In this document: in pieces, positions 19,663 to 29,136 of the stretch
Layout: every line of letters begins with the position of its first letter
How positions within the stretch are numbered: position 1 is the stretch's first letter
Origin: Chryseobacterium phosphatilyticum
GTDB lineage: Bacteria > Bacteroidota > Bacteroidia > Flavobacteriales > Weeksellaceae
Assembly: GCF_002899825.2 (NCBI RefSeq)
Contig: NZ_PPED02000003.1
Span: 514,263 to 578,262, forward strand
Reading direction: 5' to 3'
Length of the DNA stretch: 64,000 nt
The notes under the pieces: generated by a model
What the model was told of the DNA's origin: nothing
Databases searched by the model: none
The model's input: the letters and a program-made list of their open reading frames with translations, nothing else
Made by a program: the position numbers and the translations under genes

Positions 19663-21351
19663 TTACTCAACCGCAACAGAATCATCTCCGCGACCATCTG
19701 CTACAGCATGGATATTACCATTGTCATCGATAACGATCATTTCTGTTTTTCCAATATATTTTACTTTTTCAATCACATAATTTTTGCTTTTCAGTTCAGA
19801 AATTGTGCTTTCCGGAAAGTTGTTTTCTACTGATATGGTTTCGGGAAGCCATTGATGGTGAAACTTAGGGGCGTTTACTGAAATGTTGGCATTGAGCTTA
19901 AAATCAACCACATTAACAATAGACTGGTAGACTGAAGTTGGAATTGTAGTTCCTCCCGGTGTTCCTACTACCATATATGGTTTTCCGTTTTTAAGCAGAA
20001 TTGTAGGGGTCATCGATGAAAGCATCCTTTTGTTGGGTTGAATGGCATTGGCTTCTCCTCCTACTGCGCCAAACATATTCGGTACTCCGGGTTTGATAGA
20101 AAAATCATCCATTTCATTATTTAGAAAGAACCCGGCTCCGGAAACAAGAACCTTACTTCCGTAATATCCGTTAAGAGTAGTGGTAACAGAAGCTGCATTT
20201 CCATCTTTATCAAGTACAGAAATATGAGTGGTCTGCATAGATTCTTTAGGTTGAGGGATAATTTTACCTACTTCAGAACTTGGCGTTGCTTTATCAAAGC
20301 TGAAGCTTTTCCATCTTTTTTTTAGATACTCGTCAGAGATAAGATAAGGTGTTTTATCCTGAATGAAATCAGGATCACCCATATATTCAGCTCGGTCTGC
20401 AAAAGCTCTTCTTTCCGCTTCGGTCATGATTTGAACAGCTTTTGTAGAATTTTGCTGATATTTTTCAAGATTTTCAAAACTTGCCATTCTAAGCATCTGA
20501 GCAAGAAGAAGTCCGCCACTTGAAGGTAAAGGCATAGAAACAACATGACTTCCTTTATAATCAAATTCTAAGGCTTTTCTTTCTGCAACCTTATAGTTTT
20601 TAAGATCTTCCAGTGTGATAATTCCGTTTCCTCTCTTCATTTCAGCAACAAGAAGTTCTGCCGTTTTTCCTTCATAGAAGCCTTTGGCTCCTGATTTTTG
20701 TATCAGTTTTAATGTTTCTGCCAGATCTTTCTGAACCAAAATATCACCGGCCTTCCATGGGGTATCTTTTACAAAAATAATAGAAGATGTATTGTGCTTC
20801 TGGAATTTTTCTCTTTGGCTATTGAGCATATCAGCTTCCTTATCTGTGATGGCAAATCCTTGCTCTGCCAGATCAATAGCGGGCTGAATAATCTTCTCCA
20901 TTGGTAATTTGCAATACTTCAAGGTTGCAAAAAAACCGGCAACACTTCCGGGGATTCCTACTGCCAATCTGCCATTTTGAGAAAGATCTGTGCTGGCTTT
21001 TCCACTTTTGTCCAGATACATATCTCTGGATGCTTTTTTAGGAGCTGTTTCTCTGTAATCCAATGTGAATTTTTCACCGTTATTTTTAACACCTACTAAA
21101 AATCCGCCACCGCCAATGTTTCCCGCTTGCGGATATACAACAGCCAGAGCGTACTGGGTAGCGGTAACGGCGTCATAAGCATTTCCTCCCATTCTTAGTA
21201 CTTTAGCACCTGCTTCACTGGCTAGCGGGTGGGCGGATACCACTACGCCTTTATTTTTTATCTGTACTTCCTTTACAATATTGAAACCTGTAAACTGAGC
21301 TAAGCTTAGTTGGCTAAATAAAAGGATCGAAGCAATTAATATCTTCTTCAT
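19663..21351 (-). CDS. ggt: gamma-glutamyltransferase
   Basis: 562-residue precursor of gamma-glutamyl transpeptidase, which cleaves glutathione and gamma-glutamyl compounds in the periplasm. Signal peptide MKKILIASILLFSQLSLAQ. The protein self-cleaves before T374 of the TTHISVLDKDGNAASVT motif, giving large and small subunits; T374 then acts as the nucleophile. Other landmarks: the DYRETAPKKA arginine near 98-107 that binds the gamma-glutamyl carboxylate, LNNEMDDFS, and the GTPGGTTIPTSV oxyanion region near 470. Length is typical. TAATTTTG on the minus strand at 21371-21378 is a good -7 box. Confidence 0.95.
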   Translation of the reverse strand: MKKILIASILLFSQLSLAQFTGFNIVKEVQIKNKGVVVSAHPLASEAGAKVLRMGGNAYDAVTATQYALAVVYPQAGNIGGGGFLVGVKNNGEKFTLDYRETAPKKASRDMYLDKSGKASTDLSQNGRLAVGIPGSVAGFFATLKYCKLPMEKIIQPAIDLAEQGFAITDKEADMLNSQREKFQKHNTSSIIFVKDTPWKAGDILVQKDLAETLKLIQKSGAKGFYEGKTAELLVAEMKRGNGIITLEDLKNYKVAERKALEFDYKGSHVVSMPLPSSGGLLLAQMLRMASFENLEKYQQNSTKAVQIMTEAERRAFADRAEYMGDPDFIQDKTPYLISDEYLKKRWKSFSFDKATPSSEVGKIIPQPKESMQTTHISVLDKDGNAASVTTTLNGYYGSKVLVSGAGFFLNNEMDDFSIKPGVPNMFGAVGGEANAIQPNKRMLSSMTPTILLKNGKPYMVVGTPGGTTIPTSVYQSIVNVVDFKLNANISVNAPKFHHQWLPETISVENNFPESTISELKSKNYVIEKVKYIGKTEMIVIDDNGNIHAVADGRGDDSVAVE

Positions 21352-21668
21352 AGGATTGTTTTCTTTATAGCAAAATTATTGATTTTTATGTAAACCGTTG
21401 TTGGTGATTATTCTAATGAATATTTTTTTTGTTTTTTCTTCTATTTAAAATAGCAAAATATTTTCATGCCAGGCTTTTATCTACAATGGTAAATAGAGAG
21501 GGCTGTAAATTTTTTTTTATTTCATATAAATTGTATTAAAATTTAAGTTAAATTGATTTTAATTTAGAATATATTGCTTTTTGTTGATTTGTTGTTAATT
21601 TAAATTCTAATTTAATTAATAATATTTATATTTTTATGGTATTATTTGATATGTTTAAAAAATACAAA
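21352..21668. other. AT-rich divergent intergenic region, ggt / TonB receptor
   Basis: 317 bases, strongly AT-rich with long T runs. It contains the ggt -7 box at its left edge. For the receptor gene no full promoter could be picked out. No small gene or structured RNA is visible. Confidence 0.45.
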
Positions 21669-24521
21669 ATGAAAAAGAAATACCAAAAAATTACTTCTTT
21701 AGGGGTGTTATTCTTTGTTTCAGCTCATGTATATGCTCAAACAGGTGATACAATAAAAGTGAAAACAGTAGATGAAGTTAAGATTACTGTGGGTTCAAGA
21801 AATAAAAACAGAGTAGCAACTGATACACCCGTCCCTGTTGATGTCATCAATATCGGGTCTCAATCTGTTCTTAGCCCACAAATGGATCTTAATCAGATTT
21901 TAAATTACGCCGCTCCTTCTTTTACTTCCAATTCTACAACTGTTGCGGATGGAACGGATCATGTGGATCCGGCGCAGTTGAGAGGGTTAGGGCCGGATCA
22001 GGTACTTGTATTGCTGAACGGAAAAAGAAGACACACTTCATCGCTGGTCAATATCAATGGTTCGCCAGGGAGAGGTTCAGTGGGAACAGACCTTAATGCG
22101 ATTCCTGCTTTTGCTATTGAAAGATTGGAAGTATTGCGAGATGGTGCCTCTGCCCAATACGGATCTGATGCCATAGCTGGAGTGATCAATGTTATCATGA
22201 AGAAAAACACCAATAATCTTACAGCAGCAATTACTGCTGGCGGGTTCAATTCAAAAGGGGCTAATGATCACCGTGGTGGTTGGGACGGAGGAAAATATCA
22301 GGTGGATTTAAATTACGGTGCAAAATTAGGAGCAACGGGGTTTCTGAATTTTACAGCGAGTTTTCTGAACAGAGGAGCTACAGGAAGAGCAGGAACAGCT
22401 AGTGGAGATATTTTTAATGCTTATAACGCGATTGAACAACGAGCTCTTGAAAACGGGGTCGATATCAATTCTTTGTTTGGGAATATTAATAATACCTCCA
22501 ATACTCAGCAGATCATTAACTACATTCATCAATATGCTCCCTATGTAAATTATTTCAGTCCTGCGATGTTAGCAAGTATACAAAATGCCGGCACAATCTC
22601 TCAATTACAGTCGATTTTAAAAGCGGATGTTACAGGTAATGAATTAGCTTACAGAGGGCTTGAAAGAAATGATTTTAATATGAGAGTGGGGCAGTCGAAG
22701 TTGGGGTCGGGGCAGTTTTTTATGAATTCTGAATTTGATATTTCGCCCTCTGTTCGTGGATATGCTTTTGGAGGCATTTCTTACAGACAGGGAAATGCTG
22801 CAGGATTTTACAGAAGGCCCAATCAGAGCCGGACACCTACTTCGCTTTATCCGAGTGGTTTTCTTCCGGAAATTGCGTCTGATGTCATTGATCTTTCATT
22901 AGCAGCCGGTTTTAAAGGGAAAATAGGAAGAATAGGGTATGATATTAGTAACACCTTTGGACAAAATACTTTCGATTATACGATAAAAAATACAGCCAAT
23001 ACTTCGATGCTGGGTTCAAAGAAAAGTGAATTCAGGGCAGGAGGTCTGGGATTCCTTCAAAATACAATCAATGCAGATTTTGATACCAGGTTTGATTGGC
23101 TGAAAGGTTTCAATCTGGCTTTTGGTGGAGAAGTGCGGATAGAAAGGTATAAAATAGAAAATGGGGAAGAAGCTTCATGGGCGACATATGATGTCAATGG
23201 AAACATACAAGCGCTAGATACTCCTGCTTCTTTGAAGCCTACTGATTTTATGGGAGCAACAAGGCCTGGAGGGGCGCAGGTGTTTCCGGGATTCAGGCCG
23301 GAGAATGCATTGAAAAAAGGAAGAAGCTCTGTAGCAGCTTATCTTGATACAGAATTAGATGTGACCGACCAGTGGTTAGTCAGTGCAGCATTGAGATATG
23401 AGAATTATTCAGATTTTGGTTCTACATTTAATTATAAAGTAGCAACCCGATATAAACTGACGAATAATATTAATATCAGGGCTGCTCATTCTACCGGATT
23501 CAGGGCTCCTTCTTTGCAGCAGATTTACTTTAATGCAACAGCCACTCAATTTGTTGGTGGAACAGCTTATGAGGTTGGGACCTTTTCTAATGATTCTAAT
23601 GTAGCGCAGATTTTAGGAATTCCACAACTGAAACAAGAGGAGTCGAAGAGTTTTTCAGTAGGTTTTACGGCGAAAATTCCACAGGCTAACCTGACATTTA
23701 CGGTAGATGGATATTATATTAAAATAAAAAACAGAGTGGTATTGACAGATCAGTTTTCAAGACCGGTAGGAGCTTTTCCGGCCGGAAGTCCTGAATATAA
23801 TCTTCAGCAAGGCTTTGACCGGGCAAATGCTAATGCTGCTACGTTTTTTGCGAATGCTATTGATACTCAGACGAAAGGAATCGAAGGAGTGGTTTCTCAC
23901 AGGTTTAAAGCTTCTGAAAAAGTATCTCTGAACTCTGATTTAGCAGTAACGGTATCTAAAACTAATAGAGTAGGAGATATTCATGGGTCGGATATTTTGA
24001 TAAATGCCGGGCAGGTTAACCGTTATTATTCCGAGACCAGCCGTGTGTATCTTGAGGAAGCAGTGCCGCGATTTAAAGCTTCACTTAACAATTCTTTGGA
24101 GTTTAATAATTTCAGTATCCTGTTAAGGAATGTGTATTTTGGAAAGGTTACCGATCCCAATACAGCGGATGTAAATGGAGATGGAATCGTGAGTGGAAAT
24201 ATCATCAATGGACAAGCCGTCGCTACCGAGCATCCGGTTTGGGGTGCGAAGGTGATTACCGATCTTTCTGTTGGATATAAATTTACAAAAGAACTTCGGG
24301 TAACTATTGGAGCGAATAATTTATTTGATATTTATCCAGATAAGAATTTTGGGGCACAAAATGTAAAAACACCATCTTTAGATACTTCGGGAAATTTGGT
24401 TTATGTAAATTCTTCACAGGTAGATCTTTCTTATCAGGATCAGTTTATATATTCCAGGAATGTTTCTCAGTTTGGAATGAACGGAAGGTTTCTGTTTGTA
24501 AGATTGAACCTGAGTTTTTAG
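21669..24521 (+). CDS. TonB-dependent outer-membrane receptor
   Basis: 950 residues from the ATG at 21669; an in-frame ATG 33 bases upstream would put charged residues before the signal peptide (about 1-24, ending VYAQ). The plug domain contains PAQLRGLGPDQVLVLLNGKRRH, ERLEVLRDGASAQYGSDAIAGVINVI, and the 22-stranded barrel follows, ending in an aromatic-terminated strand (FLFVRLNLSF) as outer-membrane assembly requires. No SusC-type carboxypeptidase-like N-terminal domain and no SusD partner are nearby, so it belongs to the iron/siderophore or vitamin receptor type rather than the glycan SusCD type. A DVNGDGIVSGN loop near 834 resembles a calcium-binding loop. Substrate unknown. Confidence 0.9.
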   Translation: MKKKYQKITSLGVLFFVSAHVYAQTGDTIKVKTVDEVKITVGSRNKNRVATDTPVPVDVINIGSQSVLSPQMDLNQILNYAAPSFTSNSTTVADGTDHVDPAQLRGLGPDQVLVLLNGKRRHTSSLVNINGSPGRGSVGTDLNAIPAFAIERLEVLRDGASAQYGSDAIAGVINVIMKKNTNNLTAAITAGGFNSKGANDHRGGWDGGKYQVDLNYGAKLGATGFLNFTASFLNRGATGRAGTASGDIFNAYNAIEQRALENGVDINSLFGNINNTSNTQQIINYIHQYAPYVNYFSPAMLASIQNAGTISQLQSILKADVTGNELAYRGLERNDFNMRVGQSKLGSGQFFMNSEFDISPSVRGYAFGGISYRQGNAAGFYRRPNQSRTPTSLYPSGFLPEIASDVIDLSLAAGFKGKIGRIGYDISNTFGQNTFDYTIKNTANTSMLGSKKSEFRAGGLGFLQNTINADFDTRFDWLKGFNLAFGGEVRIERYKIENGEEASWATYDVNGNIQALDTPASLKPTDFMGATRPGGAQVFPGFRPENALKKGRSSVAAYLDTELDVTDQWLVSAALRYENYSDFGSTFNYKVATRYKLTNNINIRAAHSTGFRAPSLQQIYFNATATQFVGGTAYEVGTFSNDSNVAQILGIPQLKQEESKSFSVGFTAKIPQANLTFTVDGYYIKIKNRVVLTDQFSRPVGAFPAGSPEYNLQQGFDRANANAATFFANAIDTQTKGIEGVVSHRFKASEKVSLNSDLAVTVSKTNRVGDIHGSDILINAGQVNRYYSETSRVYLEEAVPRFKASLNNSLEFNNFSILLRNVYFGKVTDPNTADVNGDGIVSGNIINGQAVATEHPVWGAKVITDLSVGYKFTKELRVTIGANNLFDIYPDKNFGAQNVKTPSLDTSGNLVYVNSSQVDLSYQDQFIYSRNVSQFGMNGRFLFVRLNLSF

Positions 24522-24663
24522 GTAGGTGAAGTGATGATATTGAATAATAGCAATTTATAATTAATTTTATAGATATTAGGGATATTGTCATTGGATTTAA
24601 ATTGTAATGTAATAACTCTCATTTTAACTCAATTTTTAAAATAATTTCCTACAGGAAATCATT

Positions 24664-24690
24664 GGTGTATTTTTAAATACACCTTTTTTA
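24664..24690 (+). terminator. terminator of the TonB receptor gene
   Basis: A 9-base stem (GGTGTATTT / AAATACACC) with a tight loop and a T6 tract. A -7 box TACTTTTG (24712-24719) for the next gene follows. Confidence 0.75.
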
Positions 24691-24743
24691 TTATGGTTAA
24701 CATGTTTTTTTTACTTTTGTACAATTCTAAAAAAATCTGAAAA

Positions 24744-25709
24744 ATGGAATCCTATACGGAAAGAATACTGATTACAGGCGCCTTGGGGCAAATCGGCACC
24801 GAACTTACAAATAGACTTGTTGAAATTCACGGAGCAGAAAATGTTGTGGCTTCAGGGCTGGACAGATGGCAGGAGGGTATTACCTCTGCCGGGCATTATG
24901 AAAGAATGGATGTTACCAATACCCAACTGGTAAGACAGGTGATTAAAGACTATGATATTACTACCGTGTATCACTTAGCCTCGCTTTTATCCGGAACATC
25001 TGAAAAGCAGCCAATTTTTGCATGGAAATTAAATCTCGAGCCTCTCCTTCATTTTTGTGAAATGGCAAAAGAAGGGCTTCTTAAAAAGATCTTCTGGCCA
25101 AGTTCTATCGCTGTATTTGGAAAAGGAATTCCAAAACATGAGGTTGGGCAGGATGTAGTTCTGAATCCTACCACCGTATATGGGATCTCAAAAATGGCAG
25201 GTGAAAAATGGTGCGAGTATTATTTCGATAAGCATGGAGTGGATGTAAGAAGTATCAGATATCCCGGATTAATCTCATGGAAGACTCCGGCAGGTGGTGG
25301 TACAACCGACTATGCTGTTGAGATTTTTTACAAAGCAATAGAGGAGGGAAAATATACAAGTTTCATTTCTGAAAACACGGGAATGCCGATGTTGTACATG
25401 GACGATGCTATCAATGCAACCTTGAAATTAATGGATGCTCCTAAAGAAAGTGTAACCGTTCGTTCGTCTTATAATTTAGGTGGAATGTCATTTACTCCGG
25501 CAGAACTTGCAGAAGAAATCAAGAAAGAAATTCCTGATTTTACTATTGATTATAACCCGGATTTCAGACAGGCAATTGCAGATTCGTGGCCGGCTTCCAT
25601 TGACGATTCTGTAGCGAAAAAAGACTGGGGACTGTCTTATGATTTCGGAATTTCTGAAATGACAAAAGACATGATCAAAAATCTAAAGGTGAAATTAGCT
25701 AAGAATTAA
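24744..25709 (+). CDS. L-threonine 3-dehydrogenase, short-chain (SDR) type
   Basis: 321 residues, extended SDR fold. It oxidises L-threonine at C3 with NAD+ to 2-amino-3-ketobutyrate, the first step to glycine and acetyl-CoA. The Rossmann motif is TGALGQIG (11-18); the catalytic set is S120/S121, Y146 and K150 in VYGISKMAGEKW. The IRYPGLISWKTPAGGGTTDYA block and the ISENTGMPMLYMDDAINAT block are diagnostic for the SDR-type threonine dehydrogenase known from Flavobacterium and Cupriavidus, as opposed to the zinc-dependent Tdh. It has its own -7 box. Confidence 0.92.
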   Translation: MESYTERILITGALGQIGTELTNRLVEIHGAENVVASGLDRWQEGITSAGHYERMDVTNTQLVRQVIKDYDITTVYHLASLLSGTSEKQPIFAWKLNLEPLLHFCEMAKEGLLKKIFWPSSIAVFGKGIPKHEVGQDVVLNPTTVYGISKMAGEKWCEYYFDKHGVDVRSIRYPGLISWKTPAGGGTTDYAVEIFYKAIEEGKYTSFISENTGMPMLYMDDAINATLKLMDAPKESVTVRSSYNLGGMSFTPAELAEEIKKEIPDFTIDYNPDFRQAIADSWPASIDDSVAKKDWGLSYDFGISEMTKDMIKNLKVKLAKN

Positions 25710-25793
25710 TAATGTAAAGTAAAACTTTAATTAAGTTTTATTTTAACTTCTGATTTTTAATATATTATAACTTTTATCTAAAATTAAATTTAA

Positions 25794-26546
25794 ATGATTT
25801 TATTGACTTTCAACATAATAAATATAGACGCTGAAGTAAAACACAGCTCTAAAATTACGGATGAAGAAAGATTAAAAATCACAGAAGAGAATACAAAAGC
25901 GATTCTTAGAATTTTAGATGTTCATGATATAAAGGCAAGTTTTTTTGTTGAGGTTTCCCTTACCGAAAAACTGCAAAATCTTATAAAAGCAATTTCATCC
26001 AAAGGGCATGAAATTGCTTTTTATAATAAAGGTTCAAATCTTCAGGAAATCGAAAATGCCAAGAAGAATATTCAGGATTTTCTTGGGAAACAAATCAGGG
26101 GGATTCGTCAGAAAGATGTTAAAATTCCTCAGGAAAGCTTGAAGCTTCTGGAGTTTAATTATGTTTCCAATATTGATAATGCCAATATTCTTTTTCCCTT
26201 CAAACGATTGAAAAGAGATACTGAAATAACGGAGGAAGACGGTTTAAGTATTGTGCCGGAAAGTATTTCTCCTTACAGCCAATTGCCATACAATGATTTT
26301 ACATTTCAGATTTTGCCCATGAAGTATTATCAGAATATGATGCTGGAAACATTGCAGAATGAAGAGTTCGTTCTGATTTATCTTAATACATGGCAGTTTA
26401 CAGACTTTAAAAGATATCGTTTTGATATTCCTTTTTACAGAACCCTATTTTCAGGCAAAAAAATGGAGGACAAATTAGATGCCCTCCTTACTTTTATCAA
26501 TGACAGGGAAATGGCTACTTCCCGCATGAAAGATTATATTTTTTAG
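25794..26546 (+). CDS. polysaccharide-deacetylase-fold protein with degenerate active site
   Basis: 250 residues, no signal peptide. The opening MILLTFNIINID, the AILRILDVHDIKASFFVEVSL stretch and the ISSKGHEIAFYN segment follow the NodB-homology layout. However, the catalytic Asp of the TFDD motif is Asn7, the H-x3-H metal site after GHE is missing, and the RxPxG motif is altered (IRGIRQK). Zinc-dependent deacetylation is therefore unlikely; it may be a binding or structural protein. The C-terminal NTWQFTDF and PFYRTLFSG segments recall the DUF3473-type tail of exopolysaccharide deacetylases. It follows the threonine dehydrogenase by 84 bases. Confidence 0.75.
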   Translation: MILLTFNIINIDAEVKHSSKITDEERLKITEENTKAILRILDVHDIKASFFVEVSLTEKLQNLIKAISSKGHEIAFYNKGSNLQEIENAKKNIQDFLGKQIRGIRQKDVKIPQESLKLLEFNYVSNIDNANILFPFKRLKRDTEITEEDGLSIVPESISPYSQLPYNDFTFQILPMKYYQNMMLETLQNEEFVLIYLNTWQFTDFKRYRFDIPFYRTLFSGKKMEDKLDALLTFINDREMATSRMKDYIF

Positions 26547-26627
26547 GTGATAGGTGTTAGATATTAGATTGCAGGGATTAGGCAGAGAATTCAAGGTTTA
26601 ATATTTAATGTTGTGTGTAACACGTAA

Positions 26628-26664
26628 CTCGAAACCCAACAACTCGCAACTAGTAACTCGCACC
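26628..26664 (+). repeat. dispersed 37-bp intergenic repeat, copy 1
   Basis: These 37 bases are identical to the reverse complement of 37994-38030. The copy starts CTCGAAACCC and ends TAACTCGCACC. It lies 82 bases after the deacetylase-like gene, inside a stretch rich in ACTCGCA and CGAACC words (26610-26690). Confidence 0.85.
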
Positions 26665-26689
26665 CCGAACCTCGCACCCCGTATCCCGC

Positions 26690-27895
26690 TTAACTCAATT
26701 CAAAAAGCGTAATCTCCGGCAATACTCCAACTCTTCCCGGATATCCCAGAACTCCAAAGCCTCTGTTGACATAGAGCATTTTTCCCTCACTCTCATACAA
26801 ATCAGCCCACTTTGGGTAGCGATACTGAACTGGCGACCATTTTATATTTTTAAGATCTAATCCGAACTGCATTCCGTGGGTATGCCCTGAAAGTGTCAAG
26901 TGGATGTTTCCCGGGTGTTTTTTTACCACATAATCAAAGTGAGTAGGGTCGTGGCTCATCAGGATCTTAGGTGCTGATTCAGGAACCCCTTTCAAAGCAT
27001 CATCAATTTTACCAAACTGAGGGAAAGGTTTTAATCCCCAGTTTTCAACACCAAGAATATAGAGCTTTTCACCATTTTTCTCAATGACTCTGTGTTCGTT
27101 CATCAACATATCAAAACCAGCTTGTTTTTCATAATCGATAAGAGTATCAAGGTTTTGTTTTTTAGCATCAGGAGAAGCCCATGTTACATAGTCTCCGTAG
27201 TCATGGTTTCCTAAGACCGCAAACTTGCCATCCTTAGCTTTTATCTTTGAAAATAAAGGAATAAAAGGTTTGAATTCATCAGCAACGTTATTCACCATAT
27301 CTCCGGTAAATAAAACCAGATCAGGCTGCTGCTCGTTGATCAGATCAATAGCATGCTGCAGCTTGCCCGGATCGGAAAAGCTTCCGCTATGCACATCAGA
27401 GATCTGTATGATTTTGTAGCCCTGGAAGCTCTTTGGAAGATTAGCCAGTTTTACTTTTATCCTTCTTACTTTGTGACGGTATTTTCCGAATGTTATTCCG
27501 TCAATAAATAAAACGGAAAGCACACCACCCATTCCCATTCCCATAAGACTCAGGAATTTTCTTCTCTCCGGAAAGAAATGGTCTGCGGAGTTCGTAAATC
27601 CAACGGCATAGCTTCCGATTCTGAAAATGTCGTCGATTAATAGAAAGAAGACCACAAAAACTTTAGGCAGTATAAATACCAGAAACAAAGAAATCATGAT
27701 CTGGGCTCTCACCATACTGCGGTCTGATCTCTGATAATGGGTTACTTCATAGGCAAAAATTCCATAAATGATTAAAGATACCACACAATAGCCGATTCTC
27801 AGCCAAAAATTATCGGTCAGCGTTCTTACGGCCTGATAAATGTAAATCTCCAAAAACAGAAAGATTCCGGCAATGATTAAAAGATTCTTTTGCAT
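26690..27895 (-). CDS. membrane-anchored metallophosphoesterase (YkuE/YaeI type)
   Basis: 401 residues from the ATG at 27895 (MQKNLLIIAG); an ATG 21 bases further upstream lies close to the upstream gene's terminator and is less likely. Four N-terminal helices span about 1-120. The calcineurin-like domain follows with all metal-site motifs: DVH in IIQISDVHSGSFSD, GDMVNN, GNHD in LGNHDYGDY, SHDP, and GHTHG in TLSGHTHGMQFG. This order matches the two-metal phosphodiesterase/phosphatase superfamily; YkuE-like members act on cell-surface or lipid substrates. The specific substrate is unknown. Confidence 0.88.
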   Translation of the reverse strand: MQKNLLIIAGIFLFLEIYIYQAVRTLTDNFWLRIGYCVVSLIIYGIFAYEVTHYQRSDRSMVRAQIMISLFLVFILPKVFVVFFLLIDDIFRIGSYAVGFTNSADHFFPERRKFLSLMGMGMGGVLSVLFIDGITFGKYRHKVRRIKVKLANLPKSFQGYKIIQISDVHSGSFSDPGKLQHAIDLINEQQPDLVLFTGDMVNNVADEFKPFIPLFSKIKAKDGKFAVLGNHDYGDYVTWASPDAKKQNLDTLIDYEKQAGFDMLMNEHRVIEKNGEKLYILGVENWGLKPFPQFGKIDDALKGVPESAPKILMSHDPTHFDYVVKKHPGNIHLTLSGHTHGMQFGLDLKNIKWSPVQYRYPKWADLYESEGKMLYVNRGFGVLGYPGRVGVLPEITLFELS

Positions 27896-27906
27896 AATCT
27901 GATGTA

Positions 27907-27942
27907 AAAAAAGCACAAAGAAGATTTCCCTTGTGCTTTTAT
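27907..27942 (-). terminator. terminator of the KAS III-like gene
   Basis: A stem of AAAAGCACAA / TTGTGCTTTT with a 12-base loop and a T7 tract on the minus strand separates the KAS III-like gene from the phosphoesterase. Confidence 0.8.
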
Positions 27943-27961
27943 ATTTTTAATGGTTTAAATA

Positions 27962-29035
27962 TTACTTTTTAGGAAATCTGTAAACGATAGCATTAATGTT
28001 CATTCCGGCACCTACCGAAGTCATCACAATGTTACCATTATCTTTAAACGATTGACCCTCCATTTTTCCTTTAATTATTAAATCATACATTGTAGGAATG
28101 GTTGCTACAGAGGTGTTTCCAAGATCCTGGATCGTCATAGGAGAGATAGCATGATCATATTCTTTCACATCATAAAGCCTGTGAAGTCTTTCAATCATCG
28201 CATAATCCATTTTAGCATTAGCCTGGTGAATTAAAATTTTGTCGATATCTTCAATAGAAAGCCCTGCGTCTGTAATGGTATCTTTAATGGCTACAGGAAC
28301 ATTTTTAAGCGCATACTCATAAATTTTTCTTCCGAGCATTCTTACATAAAGACGTTTTTGGTCAACTTCCTGATTGATAGAGGGAGCGTTTTCCAGATAG
28401 TTTAATTCCGGGCCATTATCACAGATCGTATTGTGTGCAATAACTCCTACGTTTTCTTCATCAGTTGCTTTCACCACTACAGCTCCTGCTCCGTCAGCAA
28501 AGATCATTCTGTTTCTGTCATGTGGATCTGTTACACGGCTTAAGGTCTCAGCTCCTATGATAAGAATGGTTTTAGCTACCTTAGCTTTAATCAGATTATC
28601 TGCTAAAATCATACCTTCCACCCATCCCGGACATCCGAAAATCATGTCATACGTTACACATTTTCTATTCTTGATGCCAAGCTTGTTCTTTACTCTGGCA
28701 GCCATTGTAGGCATGAAATCTGCATATCCATTCTCTGTAACTTCCCCGAAATTACTTGCGTAAATGATATAATCCAGCTCTTCGCCGTCTACTTTTGCGT
28801 CTTCAAGGGCAATTTTAGCGGCTTCATATCCGATTTGTGAATTGGAAAGATCATCCTCAATAAATCTCCTGTTCTCGATTTCTGTAATTTCTACAAACTT
28901 CGCAATGGTCTCTTCCACAGGCTTTTCAATCTTTACTCCGTCTTCTGTGTAAAACTCAGAATTCATGAAATAATCTCTACCAATAACTCTGTTCGGAATG
29001 TAAGATCCAGAGCCAATAATGATCGTATTCGGCAT
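27962..29035 (-). CDS. 3-oxoacyl-ACP synthase III family protein
   Basis: 357 residues, thiolase fold. The condensing triad is present: C135 in FGCPGWVEG, H270 in LIHQANAKM and N307 in DLGNTSVAT. It therefore should catalyse Claisen condensation with an acyl-thioester, as FabH does, but several segments (the long PVEETIAKFVEITEIENRRF region near 40-60 and IFADGAGAVVV) place it in the FabH-like group common in Bacteroidetes rather than in the housekeeping FabH itself. It is transcribed alone, with no acyl-carrier protein or fatty-acid gene beside it. Confidence 0.85.
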   Translation of the reverse strand: MPNTIIIGSGSYIPNRVIGRDYFMNSEFYTEDGVKIEKPVEETIAKFVEITEIENRRFIEDDLSNSQIGYEAAKIALEDAKVDGEELDYIIYASNFGEVTENGYADFMPTMAARVKNKLGIKNRKCVTYDMIFGCPGWVEGMILADNLIKAKVAKTILIIGAETLSRVTDPHDRNRMIFADGAGAVVVKATDEENVGVIAHNTICDNGPELNYLENAPSINQEVDQKRLYVRMLGRKIYEYALKNVPVAIKDTITDAGLSIEDIDKILIHQANAKMDYAMIERLHRLYDVKEYDHAISPMTIQDLGNTSVATIPTMYDLIIKGKMEGQSFKDNGNIVMTSVGAGMNINAIVYRFPKK

Positions 29036-29136
29036 TCGTTTATATGATTTTTTTAAAGATGCAAAGTTAATAATTAATATTAATAACGGAGAATTAAAAA
29101 TATTATTAAATTTGCAAAAATTGTACTTTACAATCT

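Noticed and set aside
26610..26690. CRISPR-like array from the ACTCGCA words
   Set aside because: Words are short, irregular and without constant-length spacers; no cas genes nearby.
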